A stretch of DNA of 64,000 bases from Bryoerythrophyllum caledonicum (GCA_963971425.1 OZ020520.1:26564724-26628723); one strand, 5' to 3'. Shown: positions 21,429 to 33,589, numbered from the stretch's first letter. Program-made: numbers and translations. Notes: generated from the letters alone by a model not told the origin.

Positions 21429-21580
21429 GTTAGTCGCAGGATTTGCATTTTATTTTTAACTCTTTTCACACAAAGAACGGGATCCTTAACTGCAGAGGAT
21501 GTGTGAGATTGTTTTGGTTTATTGGATGTGATTGTTTCTTGCAAGATGCACCTGTTTTGAGGAATTTTTGGGGAGGTTAG

Positions 21581-22967
21581 TTTGCATTCTTGGGTGCAAT
21601 TGCATGAGTGTGAGTTTTGTGTTTGAGATTATTTTGGTTTTTTTTGAATGTGCAGCTCGGCATGAACTTGCTCTTCAGTCAATAACATCGCATATCCTAA
21701 TCATCCTCATTCCTAGCAAGCTTTTCTACCCCTATCCTTTCACCTTGCTCTTCTTTGTAAAAGCATTTTTACATCCTGAATAAGTACAACATTTTTCTTG
21801 TTTCCAATCTTTTTATTGTTTTGTGTGTGTGTGTCGTTGTCCATGTCGCCCTTAAAGCCTACAGCCATGCTTACTGATTTTCACGGGTTGAATAAAAGAA
21901 TGTAGGAAACTCATTTGCCTCCACTTAACAGTTGTGTTCGGTTTGCGTAACAAGAGGAAGGTTGCGTAACAGGTTTGGTTCTGGAGGTGTAAAGATTTCG
22001 TGAGGGTTGGACACTGTTTGTGTCGTGCACGCTGAGTAGGAGCTTGCTCCTAGCCGAGAAAAGTTCGAGGAAGTTGACAAGCAATATAAGGAGGTGCATG
22101 CTAATTGCTCACCACCTGCTCTTCTCAATGAATTGAACAAATTCAGTCTAAGCAGTTGATTTTTATCCTCAATTTTTATTCTCAGGACCAGTATTATGTA
22201 ATAGTGTGTATAATAATTTCTACTCTCTTATGAGTAAATTTTTACTCTGGGATTTTCTTTCCATAAACTCTGAGTCTCTGTTTTGAGGTAACAAAAGTTG
22301 AGAGAAGATCTGGAGGTTGGAGCAGCGCTTCACATTGCGTCGGCTTGCTATAGCTTCATTCCATTCATAAGTTTTGTTGGTTCGTCTTTTAAAGTTTTAT
22401 TGGTTTGTCTTTCGAAGTTTTGTTGTATTTCGATACCCTGCACCACCTTATGTGCACCAGTTTACGAGCTGTGGCAATCACTTCAATCTTATGAATGAAA
22501 ATAGCATCAATCTCATCAAAAACATGATAGTTGAAGCATTTTCTTACTCTTACTTTTACTTTACTTTAGGTTTTCTTTACTCTACTTTTATTTTCATTCT
22601 ACAAACCTATACATTGGATAGGACGTGATTTTGTTAACTTACCTAAACTTACACCATCCGTTGTAGACAATGGATAAGTATACTATAATTGAAGGCGTTT
22701 GTTGAACTACCTCACCTTCAACACCTGTGACTAGGTCTCTTATTTTAACATTTAATAACAAAAGGATCTCCATAGTAAGCTTTAAAATAAAAACACTCAA
22801 TTTACGATGCGCAGGATCGTCGCACTCGGCGAACGCAGGTGGAGACAGTGCGTGGCAGGGGATGGCTCCAGCGTTTTGCAAACGGAAGCACCGTGAAGGG
22901 GCACTATGTGCTGTGTGCAATGCTAAATAAATGCACGAACCTCAACCCGTCGGAATGACGGGTACGT
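21581..22967. other. Gene-free region
   Basis: No gene recognised. Near 22,945 a 17-nt palindrome CCCGTCGGAATGACGGG matches the hairpin of the Helitron-type 3' ends but lacks the rest of the terminal segment. Confidence 0.4.
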
Positions 22968-23036
22968 TCATGAAAGTATGCTTGAAATATTCATGAAAGT
23001 ATGCTTGAAATATTCATGAAAGTATGCCTGAAATAC
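22968..23036 (+). repeat. 23-bp tandem repeat, three units
   Basis: Unit beginning TTCATGAAAGTATG, repeated three times with one base change, immediately left of the Helitron-type terminal segment copy 2. Confidence 0.9.
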
Positions 23037-23040
23037 GAGG

Positions 23041-23141
23041 GATGCAAATTGCAATCTAAAATATAATACGTCAAACAAATTTTATTCTGAGGAGCACTAA
23101 TAAAAAACTTCCCCGGTCGAAACGACGAGTACTAATACTAG
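23041..23141 (+). repeat. Helitron-type 3' terminal segment, copy 2
   Basis: Same ~100-bp segment as at 16.9, 26.3 and 26.5 kb. Passes TTCTGAGGAGCACTAATAAA and ends ACTAATACTAG; the following sequence is unrelated to that after copy 1. Confidence 0.65.
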
Positions 23142-24921
23142 CTGTGGAGGCATACATTGTATGTCTGCTATTACTTTGAATGGCCCATCTCTGACAACAC
23201 TTTGCATTGCAAATTAAAAGTCGTCCCGGCTGTGGCCACGGGCGCGGTGGTCAACGAAAGCCCACAATCACCGAGAAATCGCCTTACTCGCGAGCGTCGT
23301 GCAAATCGGACTGCAGTTCAACGCAAGGCAGATAACGCCGCACGGTAGACCAAGCGTGCTCGGCAACTGGAGCAAGAAGGAGAACGTGAGCGCGAGCGAC
23401 AGCGAGTGGCGGATCGCCATGACGCACGGACAGCTGAGGAACGGCTTGAGGAACTCTGGATTGATCGTGAAGCACATGCGGCTCAGAAGGTCGCTCAACC
23501 TGAGAAGCAGGCAACGGTAGTGCATAAGCAGGATCGACAAGCCCGTCGAGCATCACGTGCGGCCAATCCTAAAATCCCTCTTGTGCGGCAAGCAATCAAT
23601 GCAGCTAGGGGTGTACTTCAACATGTCCTTGGCCGCATGAACATCCGCTGTCGGGCATGTCGTGCGCTTCACTGGCTGGAGGAGCACGCTGTGGGGCACC
23701 GGTCGACAATTGCAGAGCCGCATTTCATGATGTGCTGCGACCGAGGGAAGGTCTCGAACATTGAGTCGTTGGCGCCGCCGCCTGAGCCTCTTCGGACCCT
23801 GCTGAGCAGCCAGACGCCCATGGCAAAGGCATTTCGAACAAACATCCGGGAATACAACAACGCTCTGTAGTTCACGTCAGTGGGCGCTAAGATTAATGAA
23901 CGGTTAACGCAGGGCGGGGTGTACACGTTCCGGCTCCAAGGTTCCCTATATCACAGGATGGGAAGCTTACTGCCGGAGGCGGGAGAAGCTCCAAAGTTCT
24001 CTCAGCTATACATCACCGACAACAACACCGCACTCGACAACTGGATGAACGTCTTTGGCAGCCTTGATTGACGGAAGATGGCCAAGCTCCAAACCATGCT
24101 GCAGGAGTGCAATTCGTATGCACAAGTGTACGAACATGTACAACAGCGCATTGCTGACCAGCCTGCACCAGAGCTCGAACTTTGGTTGTTATCTTTGTCG
24201 TCAAAAGACCGGCGTCGGTACAACACGCCGAAAGCCGACGAGATTGGGGAAATCATGGTGGGAGATGGGCAAGACGGCAGCATGACTGATCGTGACGTCA
24301 TTGTCAAGCTCCGTGGAGGACCCGTCCAGCGCCTTTCGGCTCTTCACTCGGCATACACTCCGCTCCATTATGTCCTGCTCTTTCCTGATGGGCGGCAAGG
24401 TTGGACCACAATCATGTTGCTACAAAGATTTGAGTATGATGAGGATGCGCAATAGTTCAACAATGTCAATCAAGATGTCGTGCGGGGTCGTGGCGGCACG
24501 ATGCGTGTGTCTCAAATGCAGTACTACGCGTACATGTTGCACCCACGTGAGCGCGGCAAGCACATCTTCCTGGCCGGTCGAGTGCTCCAACAATACATGG
24601 TGGATGCGTGGGCGTGCGCCGAGCAGAACAGACTGAATTAGCTTGCGGAGAATTAACAAGATCTTTGATGTGAGTTGTACTCGGGAGTCATGGACGCTTT
24701 GAATGCTGGTGACCACTACGCAGCGCAGGTTGGGCAGCGGATGATTGTGCCGGCAACGTGTTCCGGGGGACCGGCAGATGAATCGGCTCTACCAAGACGC
24801 AATGGCCATTATGCGACGGTTTGGGAAGCCCGACTGATTCATTACCTTTACCTGCAATCCAAAGTGGACGGAGATCACGGAGGAGCTAGAATAGCGGTAG
24901 AAGGCGCATGATCGGCCGGAT

Positions 24922-26220
24922 TTGGTGGCGCGTGTGTTTAGCATCAAGTTTGAGGAGCTCATGACCGACCTCAAGGATCGGAAAGTTTTTGGGACTGTGC
25001 TCGGATACACCTGGGTAATTGAGTTTCAGAAGCGAGGCCTTCCGCACGCGCACATTTTGTTGATCGTGGACGAAGATTCAAAGCTGAGAACCGTCGACGA
25101 GATCAACTCTGCTATCTTGGCAGAGATTCCTATCCGGGAGACGCATCCGGATGCATACGAGACAATCACGCATTGTTTGGTTCATGGACCGTGCGGGGCG
25201 GAATACCCGAGTGCGCCATGCATAGAAGAGGGGAAATGTACCAAGCAGTATCTAAAGACATTCCGAGAGGAGACAAGCACAGATCATGATGGTTACCCCA
25301 AGTACAGGCGGCGGGATGATGGGCGGTCTTTTGTTGACTTGATAGGCCGGCGCGTGGACAATCGATGGATCGTTGTTGTTCGTCAACACCGTGTGGATTT
25401 GGGCAACGGTACATTTCCAGAGCGCCTCTTGGCACTGGGGAAGGACAAGTTGAAGGAGGTGAATGATGACATGATTAGGTGTCCACGGGCGATGATTGTC
25501 TGCAATTACACCTTGAACGGCTTGATCAATGCCGTCTATGGAGGAATTGCTGACGTCGAAGCAAATGCGCACGAGTACTTCAGCGGTCGTGCCATCCTTG
25601 CCGCACGGAATGACGACGTTTCGTGGATCAACGCAGCCGTGCTTGACATGGTACCAGGCGATACGTCTGAGTTTCTGAGCGTAGATAAGGTGGACAGCGA
25701 GGAAGGTGCCAACTTGATTCCCGTGGAGTACCTCAACAAGCTTGAAATCAACGGATGGCCACTGCACAAGCTCACGGTCAAAATTGGAACACCGGTCATG
25801 CTTTTACGGAACCTAGATCCAACCAATGGTCTATGTAACGGCACGCGCCTTATTGTTCGACGATGTGCGCTGCGGGTGATCGAAGCAGAAGTGTTGACGA
25901 GAGATCGTGCCGGTTACGTTGCTTTTATCCCGCAGATTCCCTTGATCACTGAACAATTTGGGCTTCCATTTCCAGTGCGACGCAAGCAGTTTCCGATCCG
26001 AGTTGCTTATGCAATTACAATCAACAAGTCTCAAGGGCAGACACTTCCCAGGGTTGGCATTTGCCTCACAAAGAACGTGTTCTCCCATGGTCAGCTATAT
26101 GTTTCTTTCTCACGTGCCACGGCTCTCGAAAACGTCATTGTTCTTCTTGAAGCAGAAACCGTTGAACGGGCCGAGGATCAGCTTATGCGTAACATTGTAT
26201 ACGAGGAGGCCTTGCACTGA
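24922..26220 (+). CDS. Helitron Rep-to-helicase ORF with internal deletion
   Basis: An open frame of ~432 codons that begins inside the Rep domain, so no true start is needed. FQKRGLPHAHILLIV carries the HUH motif of rolling-circle Rep. After ~FVDLIGRRVDNRW the frame jumps, without interruption, to the C-terminal part of a PIF1-type helicase (LINAVYGG, GTPVMLLRNLDPTNGLCNGT, AYAITINKSQGQTL, YVSFSRATA). The Rep tyrosine region and the helicase Walker A/B motifs are missing, so the product would be inactive as a transposase. The in-frame join is what stands out. Confidence 0.8.
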   Translation: MVARVFSIKFEELMTDLKDRKVFGTVLGYTWVIEFQKRGLPHAHILLIVDEDSKLRTVDEINSAILAEIPIRETHPDAYETITHCLVHGPCGAEYPSAPCIEEGKCTKQYLKTFREETSTDHDGYPKYRRRDDGRSFVDLIGRRVDNRWIVVVRQHRVDLGNGTFPERLLALGKDKLKEVNDDMIRCPRAMIVCNYTLNGLINAVYGGIADVEANAHEYFSGRAILAARNDDVSWINAAVLDMVPGDTSEFLSVDKVDSEEGANLIPVEYLNKLEINGWPLHKLTVKIGTPVMLLRNLDPTNGLCNGTRLIVRRCALRVIEAEVLTRDRAGYVAFIPQIPLITEQFGLPFPVRRKQFPIRVAYAITINKSQGQTLPRVGICLTKNVFSHGQLYVSFSRATALENVIVLLEAETVERAEDQLMRNIVYEEALH

Positions 26221-26282
26221 AGGCCATTGATGCCGCACATAAGATCAATGGATCATGTGATGTAAAACGTTGAACTCCAAGG

Positions 26283-26378
26283 GATGCAAATTGCAATCTA
26301 AAATATAATACGTCAATTTATTCTGAGGAGCACTAATAAAAAATCTTCCCGGGTCGGAACGATGGGTACCAAAACTTG
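26283..26378 (+). repeat. Helitron-type 3' terminal segment, copy 3
   Basis: 60 bp after the helicase stop codon. Same segment as copies 1 and 2; ends CAAAACTTG in place of CTAG. Confidence 0.7.
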
Positions 26379-26547
26379 AACAAGTATACCAGTACTATCA
26401 TCCATATTTATGTTATCTTTGTTACAATGTACCAAGACCTACTATGTAATTATGATTTTAGATAAAAACTACTCGGAAGTCGTAGGCTTGGTATCTTTGT
26501 TATCTTTGTTACAATGTATCAAGACCAATTTGCTATCTTTGGTCCTC

Positions 26548-26644
26548 GGATGCAAATTGCAATCTAAAGTATAATACATCAATTTATTCTGAGGAGCACT
26601 AATAAAAAATCTTCCCCGGTCAGAACAACGAGTACCAAAACTTG
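26548..26644 (+). repeat. Helitron-type 3' terminal segment, copy 4
   Basis: Tandem to copy 3 and identical in layout. The 170 bp between them hold two copies of TTATCTTTGTTACAATGTA (~26,412 and ~26,498), so a ~260-bp non-autonomous relative is possible. Confidence 0.6.
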
Positions 26645-28091
26645 TACTCTATAGTATTCTACATGGGCTTTGGTGGATTTTAAATTCTATATCAATTTGG
26701 CACATTGAGATTAAATTTGAAAAAATGTTCGTTGAGTTTCAATCCTAATTCTTCATTTTTCTACATAGATTCCTGTGACAATTAATATCATTTTAGACCC
26801 CATTTAGCTCAACTCTCTAGGCCAATGAGCTTTTCAAGCCTAAGAATATCTAAGAGTGTTTTAGATCATGCAAAATGACATCTATGCGCTCGGTTCATTT
26901 CAACACAAAAATCTACAAGCTCATTTAACAAAAATCATTGTAGCTCGCCGATGCTTGCACCAATTGTCGTGGCAATGGTCTCAATAGATGCCCATCTTCC
27001 TCCACCTCCAAGTCATGGTCTATTTTTTCCTTTGAGGTGGCTTGTAGCGCTTGCTACGAAGGTTCTTGTGCCAAAACGACCCACATATGGTCATTCGGCC
27101 TTAAAGGGTTAGAATATTGGCATGGGTCACTCCACCTTATAATCTTCCAATCCGTGTGGTCAAAGTTTATGATATATTGTGAGCATGTTAACCGATCTTC
27201 TCAAAACGCGGCTGTGTGAATGGGGATCGGAGGAAAGCCCATTCACACAGGTGGGGAATGGAAGGCTTCAATGTCAGCTGAAGCCGAAGAAGCACCTTCG
27301 ACCGTTACTCTTCAAGTGTTTCGGGGGAACAGCTCCGAACCTGGAACGCCAAAATCAAAGCCAAATCCCAGCCAATTCTGTGTCAATGTTGCCCCCAGCG
27401 CTCCTCCTCGCGCCTGTCGCCGCATCGCCTTCCACCTCCATCGCCATCGCCACCAACGCTCTGCCTCCCAGGCCACCAACGCCATGACCGTCCCCTCTCC
27501 CGCTCCCGCTCCCTCTCCCGCTCCCTCTCCCTCTCCGCCACGCCACTGACTCCCCACTCATCATGGCTCATGATGTCCAAATCTCTCGCTTCCCCGCCGC
27601 GGCGCTGTAGCAGGAGGAGGATGGTGCTTGGAGTGGACGGAAGAATGGCGCTAAGGAGCGTTTGATGGCCGTTTGCGGAGTGGCCGTTTGCTGTTTAGGA
27701 TGGCGAGAAACCCTGGGGATGGTTTCTTGATCTCGTGTTGCCGTGAGGGTGGCAGGTGCGGTACGTGACTGCGCTCGGTTTGAACGAAGGCGCGGAGAAG
27801 TTTATGGCTTGGCCGGGGTGCTGATGAGAGGTGTGTTGGAGAATAATGGTTGTTTGAGGGAGAAGCCCTAATTTTTCACCTGTGATGTCTGTACAGTGGT
27901 GGAGCTTTTTTTTTTGCGGATTTTGGTGGAGTTGGATTGAGTTGGAGTGGAGTGGATGGGCGATGGAGTGTAGAAATCCGTCAGGCGGTAGAGTTTTTGC
28001 TCGATTTCGTGGAGAATGACGAGAAGCCCCAACTTCGCGTGGAGAGAGAACTTTGGAGCTTGTTAGGGTGCCGAGGTTTTGAGGTTTAGCG
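26645..28091. other. Upstream region of the MSL gene
   Basis: No confident gene. 27,480-27,545 is a C/T-rich tract (CTCCCGCTCC-type repeats) and 27,560-28,091 becomes GC-richer, fitting promoter and 5' UTR of the MSL gene. The short ORF at 27,220-27,549 has a low-complexity Pro/Ser end and is not called. Confidence 0.4.
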
Positions 28092-31000
28092 ATGGCGGAT
28101 TACAATGCCGTGGACCTCGTGGCGGCGCAGCATGTGGTGCAGCAGAGCCAGGAGGGCGAGCTCAGCGCAGCCGCCGCCACCGCGCTGCACGCGCCAGACG
28201 ACATCTCCATGTCGTACGTGAGCAGAGAGGTTTCGCAGGCGATGTCGTACTCCGTGACGGCGGAGGAGATGAAGAGCAACGCAGCGCGCATCCAGAGCAC
28301 GACGGTGGTGCACGCGCCCGTGGGAGCGCAGGACGCGCACATCCTGCAGGCCAATATGCGCTCCAAGGGTGAGACAAGTTCCGACCCCGACCCCGACAAG
28401 TTCGAGTTCCCTGTTGCTGCTACGCCTCCTGTTCCTGCGCCCATTCTCAAGCCTCGGAAGCCGGTTCTGCAGGCTCTGACACTCCCGAATGAGCCGTCGC
28501 CGCAGCCATCGCCGCACGGGAGCGAGGACAGCCGGCGTGACTCGCCTGCGCGGACTCCGCCAGCGTACGTCGCGCACGCCATGATGAACAAGAGGCCGCC
28601 CAAGGCCTTGACGCGCTTGAAGACGCGCCTGCAGGATCCGCCTCCCATGACGCCTGCTGTGAGCGCGCTGGTGGCGCGAGGGCGTGTGTTTAGCAACAGT
28701 CCGGACGAGGATCACCCACCGCACATGACGAGCCGGGGCTTGCCGACCAGCAGGAAGGTGTCGGTTGTGGGAAACTTGAGCCGCATTGCCTCCTTCGCTG
28801 CTGACACTCCTGGGAAGTTGAGAACCATGGCGTCGTCGTTGTTCACTCCCCGCGGCGGCGCTGCGTCGACTCCTGCTGGCTTTCCTCCTCCGGAAGAAGA
28901 GGTAGAACTCTCACAAAAACCCCTTGAATTTGGAGCATCAGAGAGAGCTCTAGCAAAACCTTTTCAATTTTGAAGGTTAAGGTAGAGCTCTAGCAACAGC
29001 CTCTTGAATGTGAGCTTTAATGGAACCTCTTGAATTTGAGTTCGATCTGTGGATATTCTCATTTTATAGAAATCATTCTTGCATGGCTTAAACCGATGGA
29101 AGTTGTGTTTTCTATCGTCGACTTGAAATGTTTTCGTTTCTGTGGTGTTGCAGATTGATCCTTTGGATGATGAATCCATTCCAAAGTACAAGAAGTGGAA
29201 GAAGAGGGGTAGCCGTTGGGTGTATATTCTGCAGTGGACCTGTCTTATCATAGTGTGTGTCCTCTTCGGGTGTTCCGTCCGTGTGAAATCTTTGCGCAAC
29301 AAGTATTGGTACAACATTGTCTTGTGGCAGTGGTTCACTTTGCTACTCGTGGTGACATGTGGCCGGCTTATTGCTGGTTGGGCTGTTCAGGTACGTCTTT
29401 TTTTCCCTTTTATTTTTTTTGCTGCTTGATGATGCTATGAGAAATGAAGGTTGTTTTCGCTCAGGGGCCTCTTGGAATTGGATGCAGCTTCTTGTTTTGT
29501 TGATAGAGCGCCACTTCCTGCTCAAACGGCGAGTTCTATACTTTGTTTATGGATTGAGGCATTCGTTCAAGAACTGCATATGGGTGGCGCTGGTTATTGG
29601 CACTTGGAAGGTTATTCTCAGAAATGACGCCGATCAGAAGACTGTTCCTGTCATCACGAAGGTGCACATATCTCTCAACATAATCTGCCTGTTTGGTCTT
29701 AGAGATTGCTTTCATTTTGCATCAGTAAGCATTGGAGAGAGTACCCTGTCGTGTTTAGAAGTAACAGACAGTGAACAAGAAGGAAAGAAACTGAAGGGTA
29801 TGACAAGTGTAGTATGTGACCTAATCTGGTGCCATTCTCAAAAGTGGATTCAACTGTTGATGAATGATGTGTTTGGACTTCATGTTGTAGATCTTTTAAG
29901 CATCATGCAGGGCTTGGCTAGCAATTAACACGCATTGGTGCTCGGGAAATTTGGGACAGATTCTGTGGTGCTTTTTTACAGCATCCTTGTTGTGGATGGC
30001 CAAGATTCTGTTTGTAAAGACCGCAGCCAACAGTTTTCACCGTGCAGCCTACTTTGATAGGATTCAGGATTGTTTATTTCATCAATATGTACTGGAGACA
30101 ATGTCACAACCAAAGCTATACGAGGACGACGACTACTACTGGAGTTATTATGGTGGAGGGCCGGCGGTAATGGAAGAAAGCACCGCCAAGGTAATTCTGG
30201 CATTTAGATGGAATTGTTTTGATCTGTACCTTAAAGCTCGGTAACCTAAACTTTCATGATGGCTGGCAGGAGCCTCAATCTCAAGAGCCGGATTCTGCCC
30301 GGGCACCAACTAACTACCGTAACAGCACATCCGTAGCAAGCAGAGCAAGCAGAACTGCGCAAAATATAGAGGTCTCGCAGGTACTGTATGAAGCTGTTTT
30401 CTCTAATTACACTGAGCATTGCAATTGAATTTCTGAATTCAAAAGTTTCCATGTTGTGTAACTAGGGCCAGGAGCACACAATAAACATGAGCGGTTCTCA
30501 TGTGCCTATGGTTGCTCAGCGAGCCATGGATGCGGGTAATCAAGTATCTCCAGGTAAAGTGCAAACAACTTTTGTTCCTCAAAAGCAAGGAAAATTCGAT
30601 CCGTTATCTATCTTTCAACAAAAGTTGAATAATCAGTGCGTTTCCCCTTAGTTGATGGACATAAACATCAGTGAAATTCTTAGAATTTATTCATGTGTGA
30701 TCACCCTTTCAGAAATGGTTTCTTTTTCAATGTCAAGATTTCGAGTTTAATAGTCGACTGATTCTCATGTTCATGTGGAATAAGAATTAAGATTTAATGT
30801 CACTTGTCAATGAGGTTGTTTAACCTCGGAACATCAAGAGAGTAATCAGCGTGAGGACGGCATGGAAGACAATCTCGAATAAGCATAATACTATATATTC
30901 TAGTGATTAAATTCTATTCTGGGCTAATACACAGGTCCCAATCCTGAGATGCGAGTTCCTAGCATGCCAACTCCGCGCATGCAAACTCCGCGTGGCAATT

Positions 31001-33589
31001 TTGGCCCTTTCAGCACCAGAAATGGCAATATTGGCCCTGGGTTCAGTCCTGGAACAGGTCTACCGACGTCGAGGGCTAGGGCCAGCTACCTCGGATTTCC
31101 AGCTGTAAAGGATGGCAAAACTGTGGAGCCGGCAGTTGTCATTGCTCAGGATAAGTTACAAGAATTAACCTCCGACGTGAGTTTTCAACATATCTATATT
31201 TATCTCAATTTTTCTGCTTGTTCTCTTTTTATCCAACATGAACTACCATACCAGATGTTCCGCGCTAATTTCTACTTTCTTTGGATGTGACCATGGATTC
31301 ACCATGCATTTCAGTCAGTGTCGCCATGGACCCTGAAAAGACTGATGAAGCTGGTTCGCACTCACAACATGTCGACGTTTTCATCAATGTTGTCAGCTGA
31401 TTGGGAGATTGACAGTGAAGCCCAAGCTAAATCCGCGGCTAAGCAGGTCTGCCTCCTCCTTTTCAAAGATTGAGCAAATGCAGCATAGAGGAAGATTAAC
31501 TTTTGCTGAATTGTTCATTGTAGAAGTATCAAGGTGAGGTAGCCAATTAGGGGGAAACTCTTGTATGAGCTCTTTCCCTGCGCGTTAGTGTATTCTCGAG
31601 TACTGTGTGTCAGATGAGGAGTTTTCAACTTAGTGATCTTGCTGCAGATCTTTCACAACATGGCTCCTCCAGGCGCGAAGTTTCTGACTTTAGATGATTT
31701 CACGGAGTTCCTGCCGGAGGACAAGGCTGCCAAGGCATATGGCTTGTTTGAAGTCACCGATCAAGGTCACATCTCAAAAAAAGCTCTCATGCAATGGGTA
31801 GTAAGTGTTTACAAGGAGCGCAAGGCGCTGTCCTTGACACTGAGTGACAACCGCACCGTGGTTGCAAAGCTTCACCGCGTCCTGGATGTGGTACGTGAGC
31901 TTTCTCTACCAAGAGTATTAATCTGTCTGAACGAATTCTCTGTAAGCAGGTTGAGTTCCATGGACCAACTGGCTAATCATGCTGACTGAAATACGTGCCA
32001 ACTTACATTATAAAGCACCAATTATTTCACATGTTCCTTGGTGCTGCTGATTTATGTCTTGCAGATGATGTCCATCCTGAAGTGCTCTTGTTTAACCTTC
32101 TGGGAATTCACTTTGTGTTTGAAAATCATGCAGCTCATGTTGGCTATTCTGTTGACCATATGCTTTCTCATCATGGGAGTAAACACTCAGAAGCTTCTGG
32201 TTGCCTTCTCCTCGATTTTGCTTCCCTCTGTATTCGTCTTTGGCAACGCCGCAAGAAGCACCTTTGAGTCGCTTATCTTCCTCTTTATCATGCACCCTTT
32301 TGATGTGGGTGACCGGATTAATGTGGACAACGTCTCCTTGGTTGTTGAGGTGAGACTTTGGTACTTTATCATCTCCTTTCATTGTTCTGATGGACCTGAA
32401 ATTCTGGACTACTTCTTGAACCGACAGGATCTATGCAATTCTTAATGATCATTCTTGATAATCATAAATGCTTATGGCATATATTCGAGACACGCACTGG
32501 ATTTCCGTCTCACTAATTTTTCTCTGCAGGAAATGAACATACTCAACACCATCTTCTTGAGGTACCGTCTACTACCTTATTACAATAATCATTATCTGTT
32601 CTGTACGAGCTGTAGTATTGAAAAAAGCTCTTTTGCAGGCAAAGTATAGGATTTTAAAAACAGCATAAATCAAAAAAACCTAGTGAAATGTTTTAGTTGA
32701 CATGCTTTGATGCAGTGGCTCGAATGAGAAAGTTTACTACCCGAACTCTGTCCTGGCATCAAAGCCCATCTCCAACCTCTACCGAAGCCCTGACCAATGG
32801 GATGCCATTGAGTTTCAAATTCACTCATCTACACCATGTGAAAAGATCGGAATTCTGAAAGAAAAAATGAACAAGTACATCGAGAGTTTACCACAATACT
32901 GGTACCCGACATTTCGCTTGGTCTGCAAAGATATTGAGGACAGCAACCGCATGAAGATGGCTCTGTGGATGCAGCATCACATGAACTTCCAGGTTCGGCT
33001 TTCCATGTCACCACTTTCTTGGGCTCATATTTCTCACTTCGAGTTATTTGTAGAGTCTCCCGTAAGATCCCCCCTTTTATTCATTTTAATTAATAGTTCT
33101 CAATTAATCTCAAAGGAGAGAAAGGCGACTCATATTCATGGTTGATCTCATGCAAACTCTTTCCTTGCTCTCAAAGATGGCTCAAACTACTTTGACTTGG
33201 GTTTCGAGACCACGAAGCACTTCCATTTGACTTAACTGAAGGATAAGAACGCCATGCACTTTTATTGATCTATTTTGAGTGAGGAAAGAGTAGCATAATA
33301 GATCAAAAGAGGGGTATGCTATTGAAGCTTTGGGTGACTTTCCAAATGACTCTAAACATCGTTGGTTTCATACTCAGTGTTTCCAGTTGACAAGAACTGA
33401 AGGGCCCCAGTTGTTAACACCTTCCCGTTTATAGTGCAGGAGGCTGGTGAGAGATGGCAGCGCCGAAGCAACATGATATTGCACATGAAGATATGTATGG
33501 AGGAGCTCAAAATTGGTTTCATGCTTCCCAGGCAAGAGATTACTGTCACCGGTATTCCTCTGCTTGACGTCCCTCACACTGCTCTATGA
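28092..33589 (+). CDS. MscS-like mechanosensitive channel (MSL10 type), 13 exons
   Basis: Anion-preferring stretch-activated channel family of plant membranes. Exons: 28092-28901, 29154-29390, 29488-29661, ~29960-30190 (acceptor uncertain), 30270-30380, 30466-30553, 30935-31176, 31315-31446, 31648-31890, ~32134-32349, 32530-32561, 32716-32992 and 33440-33589; about 980 aa. The long disordered N-terminus has MSYVSREVSQAMSYSV and Pro/Ser-rich stretches. Membrane spans start with RWVYILQWTCLIIVCVLFG. Conserved landmarks: ERHFLLKRRVLYFVYGL, AYFDRIQDCLFHQYVLET, an EF-hand-like region (LFEVTDQGHISKKALMQW), then the MscS core FESLIFLFIMHPFDVGDRIN and KVYYPNSVLASKPISNLYRS. The N-terminus is longer than I recall for Arabidopsis MSL10 (734 aa). 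Intron 12 holds MITE copy F. No disruption is seen. Confidence 0.92.
28902..29045 (+). repeat. Short tandem repeats in MSL intron 1, including a second donor-like site
   Basis: Three to four degenerate units of GGTAGARCTCTAGCAAMA then CCTCTTGAATTTGAG. The first unit starts at the real splice donor; the second copy (~28,981) repeats AAGGTAGAGCTC and could act as a decoy donor. Confidence 0.6.
33095..33351 (-). repeat. Intron MITE family, copy F
   Basis: In MSL intron 12, reverse. It has the reversed core (ACTTTGACTTGGGTTTCGAG then ACCACGAAGCACTTCC) and an outer end AAGAGGGGTATGCTATTGAA followed by GACTTTCCAAATGACT, which matches the ends of copies B and C. Confidence 0.72.

Larger units (their letters stand above)
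23142..26378 (+). mobile_element. Degraded Helitron with Rep/helicase coding remains
   Basis: Rolling-circle DNA transposon. Coding remains in order: Helitron-like N domain (about 23,400-24,070: CRACRALHWLEEHA, NIREYNNAL, GVYTFRLQGSLYHRMGSLLP); a further N-domain part (24,078-24,455: ALHSAYTPLHYVLLFPDG); a Rep-proximal part (24,480-24,910, with several frame changes and stops); and the open frame 24,922-26,220. The 3' end is probably terminal segment copy 3, ending ~26,378. The 5' end (expected TC) is not fixed. Confidence 0.82.

Noticed and set aside
23041-26378. Terminal direct repeats around the Helitron read as LTRs
   Set aside because: The ~100-bp segments carry a hairpin and CTAG-type end and also occur alone elsewhere; multiple Helitron 3' ends fit better.
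27220-27549. 109-codon ORF upstream of MSL
   Set aside because: Low-complexity Pro/Ser end from a CT-rich tract; no splice or family evidence.
28086-28724. Long minus-strand frames opposite MSL exon 1
   Set aside because: Arg/Ala-rich shadows of a GC-biased exon.
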